From Bifidobacterium vespertilionis (GTDB taxonomy: Bacteria > Actinomycetota > Actinomycetes > Actinomycetales > Bifidobacteriaceae): a DNA stretch of 64,000 nucleotides. The notes below the pieces were generated by a model. That model did no database searches. It worked only from the letters and a program-made list of their open reading frames with translations, and had not been told where the DNA came from. The first letter of the stretch is position 1, and every line of letters starts with the position of its first letter. Both the position numbers and the translations under genes were made by a program. This document shows, in pieces, positions 58,739-64,000 of this stretch. The DNA lies in NCBI RefSeq assembly GCF_008698145.1, contig NZ_RZNZ01000015.1, forward strand, positions 30,134-94,133. Reading direction: 5' to 3'.

Positions 58739-61700
58739 GTGCGCATCCTACGACAATTGATGTCGCTCATCGCGGCCGTCGCGACGCTGCTGAGCGTCTG
58801 CCTAGTCGGTTCCGCGGCCGTCGCGGCCGAACCGACCGTCGCGGAACCGCCGGCCATTCAGGAGACCGTGAAGCTGCTGACCCAGAAGGTCAACGGCTTC
58901 ACCCACCCGGCCATGTCCGTCACCCCCGAACGTCTCGCCCAGACCCGCAAGGCCCTCGCGGAAGGCAAGCAGCCGTACAAGGCCTACTACGAGGCCATGG
59001 TCTCGACTGACTACGCCAAACGGGACTTCACGTCATCCAATCTCAAAGCCGGCACGCTGGACACGCCCAACAACAACACCTACACCAAGTCCAGCATGAC
59101 GATGACCATGAGCAAGGACAGCTTCCGCGCCTACACGCAGGCCGTCATGTACTACCTGACCGGCGACAGCGCCTACCGCTACAACGCGCTGAGAATCCTG
59201 CGCATCTGGCAGAACATGGATCCAAACCAGTTCGTCTACTTCCCCGACGCGCACATCCACGTGCCGGTGCCGTTCTTCTATATGATCGCCGCCGCCGAAC
59301 TCATCCAGTACACGTCCACGGTCCAACCCACCTATGACGATGAAACCAACAAGGTGACGGGCTATGACCTCAGCTGGACCGAGTCGGACACCCAAAAGCT
59401 CACTGACAACTACGTGACTCCCACCATCAAGGCGTTCCTGGACGACAACACCCACTACTTCAACCAGCACCTGTACGACATGACCGGCCTGCTGGGCGCG
59501 TACATCTTCACCAACAACACCGAGGCATACAACCGCACAGTGGAATGGGTGACGGTCAACGCCTCCACCACCAAACCGGATGTCAACGGCGCACTCAACC
59601 ACCTGTTCAGCCTGATCAAGGCCGACGATCCCCGCAACCCCACCGGCGTGGACTACGTGCAGCATCTTGAGATGGGCCGCGACCAGGCCCACGGCAGCGG
59701 CGATGTGCTCGATCTGACCGGCATTGCGCGCATCCTGGACCAGCAAGGCACCAAGGTCGATCCGGAGACCGGCACCGTGTCCACCGCAGCCAACGCCCAG
59801 AGCCTGTACGAGTTCAAGGACAAGCGACTGCTGCGCGGCGCCGAGCAGATGTACAGCTACATGCAGGGCGCCACGATCCCGTGGACCAAGCTCGGCGGAG
59901 GCTTCGATTACTCGGGCGACGTGTCCACCGCATATCGCGGCCGCATCGCCAACTACTACAACTTCAGCGAGCTGTACGACGCCTATCGCTACAAGCTGGG
60001 CATGAGCAAGGAGGAAATCGAGGCGATCGCCCCGGGCATCGTGCGCAACGCGGAGCACCAGGTGGCCCCGATCGACTATCTGGGCACCAGCACCCGCAGC
60101 TTCTGGGGCGTGTATTCGGACAACAAGATGACCGAGCTGGGTGCCGAATACTGGCTGTCCATGCCGGTCGAGCGCGCGGACGACCCGTCCATCGCCATTC
60201 CCGTCACGGCGAAAACCAACAGCGACATCTCCTTCACGGAACGCGGCCTTGTGCTCGATTCCACGCTGGCATCCGTGGAATCGGACGCCGACGGATCATA
60301 TATCCGTGTGAAGTCCGCCACCAGCGCCAACGACATCCACGACACCGCATACGACGCAGCCTTCCCGAAGGACACCACCACCGTGCGCGGCGGATACCAG
60401 CTTGTCATCGCGTCCCTGATCAAAGCCAACACGGGCACGGAGAAGGTCCTGGCGCTCAACGTGCGCACCAACGGCGTCTCCACACTGTCCATCGGCGGCA
60501 AGAACGATCATTCCGAACCGTGGCAGATCATCACGCTGCCGGACACCCACGGCCAGTGGGCGAACGTGCTGTACTCGGTCGATGCGGCGACGAAAACCAA
60601 CGCGCAGGCGATTGCGCTGGACAACATGGACTTCTATGCGGTCACGTCCGACCAGCCCGTCACCGTCGACTTCCGCAGCGTGCGCTATGTGAACGACAGG
60701 GACGGCTCCGGTCTTAAGACCACGGTTCCGGCACTCAACACCGATACCGCAACCGTATACAAGGCGCTGAAGGGTTCCGCGTTCACGCTGCAGCTGGACA
60801 TCGCGAACGCGGACGGCGTGGGCTACGAGCTCATCAACGCGCCGGAGGGCATGACCGTCAGCGATACGGGCCTGATCTCGTGGACGCCCAGCGAATCCAC
60901 CAGCCAGCCGTTGGACGTGACGATCGTCCTGTCCAACGGCACGGTGGAGCGCACCGAACACCTGCTGTTCACGGCTTCGGCGACCCGCGCGGAGGCCGTA
61001 GCCAAGGTCGCCGCCGCGCACAAGGACGGGGAGACCTACACCACGCCCACCGAGACCGCATGGCAAGCGGCCAAGAAAGACATCGACGCCAAGGCGGCCG
61101 ACGTTTCGCTCAGCGACGCCGATTTCCTCAAGGCGCTCGATGACTTCAGCAAGGTCACCGACGCTCTTGAGCTGCTCAATCCGCGGCTGGAGGATGGCAC
61201 GCTGGACTACGGAGCTTACCCGTCCATGATCGCCGCATCCAGCCCCCGCAACCCCTCCGACGCGGGATTGCTGGTGGATGGCACGGCGGGCAGCTTCTGG
61301 GAAAGCAAGCAGCCGGTCATCCTTGACTTCGGCATCGACTACCAGCTCACGGCATCCTCGTTCACCACGCAGGCAAGGCAGGGATTCGCCAACCGTTATC
61401 AGGGAGGCTATCTCTATATCTCCAACGACGGCCAGACGTGGACACGCGTCACCTCGACGCCCACCACCCAGACCGAGGAAATGGAGACCATCCCCATTGA
61501 TGAGCAGTACCGCAACACGCCGTTCCGCTTCCTCAAGTATCAGGTCGACGAACCCGGCATCCCCACCGATCCGGCGTATCCCGGCATCGTGACCATCGCC
61601 GAACTGCACATCAACGGCAGCCGCGCAGAAGCCACCAACGAGATCGATTCCGCCAGTATCTCCACCACCGGCGTGGCGGGCATGGCGGTCGCGGGCGATC

Positions 61701-64000
61701 ACGTCACCGTGAGCTTCCACGCCAAATCCGCGATCCAGGACGTCAAGGCCACCATCAACGGCCTCGACGCGACGGTCAAGGACCTCGGCGATGGCAACTG
61801 GAGCGCGGACATCGTCCTGCCCGAAGACACCACGTACGCCGATGGCGTGCCGTTCCGCATCACCTACACCAAGGATGGCAAGGAGGGCGCGCCCTTCATG
61901 ACCACCACCGACGGCTCCTCCGTCTTCACGTCGGATGACCGTCAGCTGGTGGATGCCGCCTCGCACGTGGGCAAGATCAGCACGGGCTCCACAACGGATG
62001 CCGCCAAGGTGTTCGACAAGGACGCAGCCACGGTGTTGCAGTTCAGCAAGGACAAGTCTGGAGCGTCGTTCCTCACCTTCGACTTCTCCAGCAATCCGAT
62101 CGAGCTCGACCGCGTCGAGGTCCTCGCAGACCCGAAGAACCCGGGCAATGCCGGCGCGTCGTTCATCAACGTCTCGCTGGACGGCGAGAAGTGGGAGAGC
62201 GTGGGACGCATGAAGAACACCACCCAGTGGCAGACGCTGAGCGCGCCCGATGCAATCAAGGGCAAGCAGATCAAGTTCGTGCAGTTCGACCGCTGGGCCG
62301 GCGCCCAGAGCTATGCGGAAATCCGCATCCTCCGCACGGCCACTCCCACGCCTTCCCCGGATACGACCGCTCCGGTGTTTGCCGGTGTGGAGGATGCGTC
62401 GGTCGCGTTCGGCGCGGATTTCGATCCGCTGGCCGGTGTGACCGCGTCCGATGACGTGGACGGCGACGTGACCGGTTCGGTCAAGGTGTCCGGTTCCGTG
62501 GATACGTCGAAGCCGGGCGTGTACGAGCTGACCTACACGGTTGCGGATGCGGCCGGCAACACGGCCACCGCCAAGCGCAAGGTCACGGTCAAGGAGGCCG
62601 ACAAGCCGTCGGTCGACAAGTCCGATCTGCAGGCCGCGGTCGATGCCGCGGGCGAGCTCACGGAGTCGGACTACACGGCGGAGTCCTGGGAGGCGTTCGC
62701 GTCCGCGCTGCGCAACGCGAACACGGTCCTGGCCGACGACAAGGCCGCGCAGGCCGACGTGGACGGGGCTCTGTGGAGGCTGGTCGCGGCGCGCGATGCT
62801 CTGGTGAAGGCCGAGCAGCCCGCCCCGGTCGACAAGACCGGGCTGCAGGCCGCGGTCGACGAGGCCGGCAAGCTGGTCGAGTCCGACTACACGGCGGAGT
62901 CGTGGGAGCCGTTCGCCCGCGCGCTGGACATGGCCCGCACCGTGCTGGCCGATCCGAACGCGACCGCGGATGACGTGGCCGCGGCGCTCGAGCAGCTCAC
63001 GACCGCCAGGGACGCCCTGGTGGAGGCCGAGCAGCCCGGGCCGGGCACGCCCGCCTCCCCGACGGACCGGGCGCGTCTGGCGGCCCGGATCCAGGAGATC
63101 CGCGATCTGAACCTCGTGGAGGCCGAGTACACGGCCGATTCGTGGAAGGCGCTCCAAGACGCGCTGGCGGCGGGCGAAGACCTGCTCGGCGCGGACGGCT
63201 TGACCCTGGAGCGGGTCGACCGGGCGATCGAATCGATCGACGCGGCGTACAAGGGCCTCGTGAAGGCCGAGGAGCCGTCCGCGAACACGCCTCCGACGCT
63301 TTCGGGCGTGGGCGACGCGACCGTGATGGTGGGCGACGCGTTCGACTACTACGCGGGCGTGACCGCCACGGACAGGGAGGACGGCCTGCTGCCGTCCTCG
63401 CAGATCGAGGTCGAGGGCCGCGTGGACACCTCGAAGCCGGGCCGCTACGAGCTGGCGTACACGGCCACCGACTACCAGGGCCTGAAGTCCGAGCGCGTGA
63501 CCCGCTGGGTCACGGTGGTCGAGCGCACCGCCCAGGCGGACAAGTCGCGCCTGCAGGCGCTGGTGGACGAGTATTCGAAGCTGACGGCGACGGATTACAC
63601 GGGCGTCTCGTGGAAGCCGTTCGAGGCCGCGCTCGAGGCCGCGAAGACGGTGCTGGCGAAGGCTGACGCCACGCAGTCCGAGGTCGACGGGGCCCATGAC
63701 GCGCTCAGGGCCGCGTGGATCGGCCTGGTGCGCGTGGGCGACCGCAGCGCATTGGAGGCCGCGGTCGCCGAGGCCAGGAGGATCCAGCCGGGCGGGTACA
63801 CGACGGACTCGTGGACCCGGTTCGCCAAGGCTTTGGACAACGCCGAGGCGGTCCTGGCGAAGGGCGACGCGACCCAGTCGGAGTTGGATGCGGCCCAGGC
63901 GCGCCTGACCGCGGCGATCGCCGGGTTGAAGGTCCGCCCCAGCGAGCCGTCCGGCCCCTCGTATCCCTCGGGTCCGTCGGTTTCGTACGTGACGGTCACA
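58739..64000 (+). CDS. Large secreted multidomain protein: alginate-lyase-like domain, discoidin domains, DUF5011 and FIVAR repeats (truncated by window end)
   Basis: 1754 residues visible, no stop before the window edge. GTG start after AAAGGAG. Signal peptide 1-33 (cleavage after VAA). Approximate layout: alginate-lyase-like helical domain 70-480 (DAHIHVPVP, NQHLYDMTG, HLEMGRDQAHGSGDVLDLTG); beta-rich region to 660; Ig-like 677-735; FIVAR-like 748-817; discoidin/F5/8-C 840-960; Ig-like 966-1050; second discoidin 1060-1200; DUF5011 1204-1286; three FIVAR repeats 1287-1516; DUF5011 1515-1598; two FIVAR 1600-1733; then a Pro/Ser-rich stretch. Such tails in bifidobacteria usually end in a sortase signal or membrane anchor, which is not in view. 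It probably degrades or binds a uronic-acid-containing polysaccharide at the surface. Confidence 0.88.
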   Translation, partial: MRILRQLMSLIAAVATLLSVCLVGSAAVAAEPTVAEPPAIQETVKLLTQKVNGFTHPAMSVTPERLAQTRKALAEGKQPYKAYYEAMVSTDYAKRDFTSSNLKAGTLDTPNNNTYTKSSMTMTMSKDSFRAYTQAVMYYLTGDSAYRYNALRILRIWQNMDPNQFVYFPDAHIHVPVPFFYMIAAAELIQYTSTVQPTYDDETNKVTGYDLSWTESDTQKLTDNYVTPTIKAFLDDNTHYFNQHLYDMTGLLGAYIFTNNTEAYNRTVEWVTVNASTTKPDVNGALNHLFSLIKADDPRNPTGVDYVQHLEMGRDQAHGSGDVLDLTGIARILDQQGTKVDPETGTVSTAANAQSLYEFKDKRLLRGAEQMYSYMQGATIPWTKLGGGFDYSGDVSTAYRGRIANYYNFSELYDAYRYKLGMSKEEIEAIAPGIVRNAEHQVAPIDYLGTSTRSFWGVYSDNKMTELGAEYWLSMPVERADDPSIAIPVTAKTNSDISFTERGLVLDSTLASVESDADGSYIRVKSATSANDIHDTAYDAAFPKDTTTVRGGYQLVIASLIKANTGTEKVLALNVRTNGVSTLSIGGKNDHSEPWQIITLPDTHGQWANVLYSVDAATKTNAQAIALDNMDFYAVTSDQPVTVDFRSVRYVNDRDGSGLKTTVPALNTDTATVYKALKGSAFTLQLDIANADGVGYELINAPEGMTVSDTGLISWTPSESTSQPLDVTIVLSNGTVERTEHLLFTASATRAEAVAKVAAAHKDGETYTTPTETAWQAAKKDIDAKAADVSLSDADFLKALDDFSKVTDALELLNPRLEDGTLDYGAYPSMIAASSPRNPSDAGLLVDGTAGSFWESKQPVILDFGIDYQLTASSFTTQARQGFANRYQGGYLYISNDGQTWTRVTSTPTTQTEEMETIPIDEQYRNTPFRFLKYQVDEPGIPTDPAYPGIVTIAELHINGSRAEATNEIDSASISTTGVAGMAVAGDHVTVSFHAKSAIQDVKATINGLDATVKDLGDGNWSADIVLPEDTTYADGVPFRITYTKDGKEGAPFMTTTDGSSVFTSDDRQLVDAASHVGKISTGSTTDAAKVFDKDAATVLQFSKDKSGASFLTFDFSSNPIELDRVEVLADPKNPGNAGASFINVSLDGEKWESVGRMKNTTQWQTLSAPDAIKGKQIKFVQFDRWAGAQSYAEIRILRTATPTPSPDTTAPVFAGVEDASVAFGADFDPLAGVTASDDVDGDVTGSVKVSGSVDTSKPGVYELTYTVADAAGNTATAKRKVTVKEADKPSVDKSDLQAAVDAAGELTESDYTAESWEAFASALRNANTVLADDKAAQADVDGALWRLVAARDALVKAEQPAPVDKTGLQAAVDEAGKLVESDYTAESWEPFARALDMARTVLADPNATADDVAAALEQLTTARDALVEAEQPGPGTPASPTDRARLAARIQEIRDLNLVEAEYTADSWKALQDALAAGEDLLGADGLTLERVDRAIESIDAAYKGLVKAEEPSANTPPTLSGVGDATVMVGDAFDYYAGVTATDREDGLLPSSQIEVEGRVDTSKPGRYELAYTATDYQGLKSERVTRWVTVVERTAQADKSRLQALVDEYSKLTATDYTGVSWKPFEAALEAAKTVLAKADATQSEVDGAHDALRAAWIGLVRVGDRSALEAAVAEARRIQPGGYTTDSWTRFAKALDNAEAVLAKGDATQSELDAAQARLTAAIAGLKVRPSEPSGPSYPSGPSVSYVTVT

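Noticed and set aside
60296..63697. Long minus-strand frame opposite the surface protein
   Set aside because: Arg/Val/Gly/His-rich antisense shadow. The plus strand has a signal peptide and clear FIVAR and discoidin repeats.

Overview
The window is a GC-rich bacterial chromosome segment that fits Bifidobacterium. It carries one giant fused type I fatty acid synthase beside an AccC/AccD pair, actinobacterial-style RNase E, NusG and Obg with long extensions, and several LacI-controlled sugar operons. It lacks rRNA, phage genes, a CRISPR array and any recognisable intact insertion sequence. The species cannot be named from the sequence alone.

Layout. 1-2130: the end of a truncated membrane-protein gene, tRNA-Gly(UCC) and a MalY/PatB-type C-S lyase. 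2455-4293: an amylosucrase. 4426-22154: a lipid and biotin block. On the minus strand this runs birA, accC, accD, fas, acpS; bioY diverges from birA, and a PucR-type regulator resembling FasR follows. Together these make malonyl-CoA, biotinylate the carboxylase, build fatty acids and prime the carrier-protein domain. 22406-40874: a housekeeping block (rplA, rplK, nusG, secE, tRNA-Trp, aspC, proB, obgE, rpmA, rplU, rne, dapE). It is interrupted twice by accessory genes: a toxin-antitoxin-like pair between nusG and rplK, and a two-component system, an ABC exporter and an AbiEi-like gene between obgE and rpmA. 41018-41962: an AEC transporter.

42221-64000 is a plant- or host-glycan region. A first LacI gene sits between a DUF2264 protein and a decayed GH29 fucosidase. 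A second LacI gene ends a probable operon of an ABC sugar importer, a GH28-like beta-helix protein, a GH43 enzyme and a GH51 arabinofuranosidase with a large internal deletion. A separate GH43 gene and a very large secreted protein (alginate-lyase-like domain, discoidin domains, DUF5011 and FIVAR repeats, truncated by the window end) share the same 14-bp palindrome, consensus TCRTAACGTTATGA. I infer one regulon that captures polysaccharide at the cell surface, imports the oligosaccharides and trims them inside the cell.

The intergenic spaces are unusually rich in long palindromic repeats, in at least four families. One copy lies inside the fas reading frame, one supplies the 3' end of the PucR gene, and two near-identical 135-bp copies bracket the AbiEi-like gene. 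These repeats are the least explained structures in the window.
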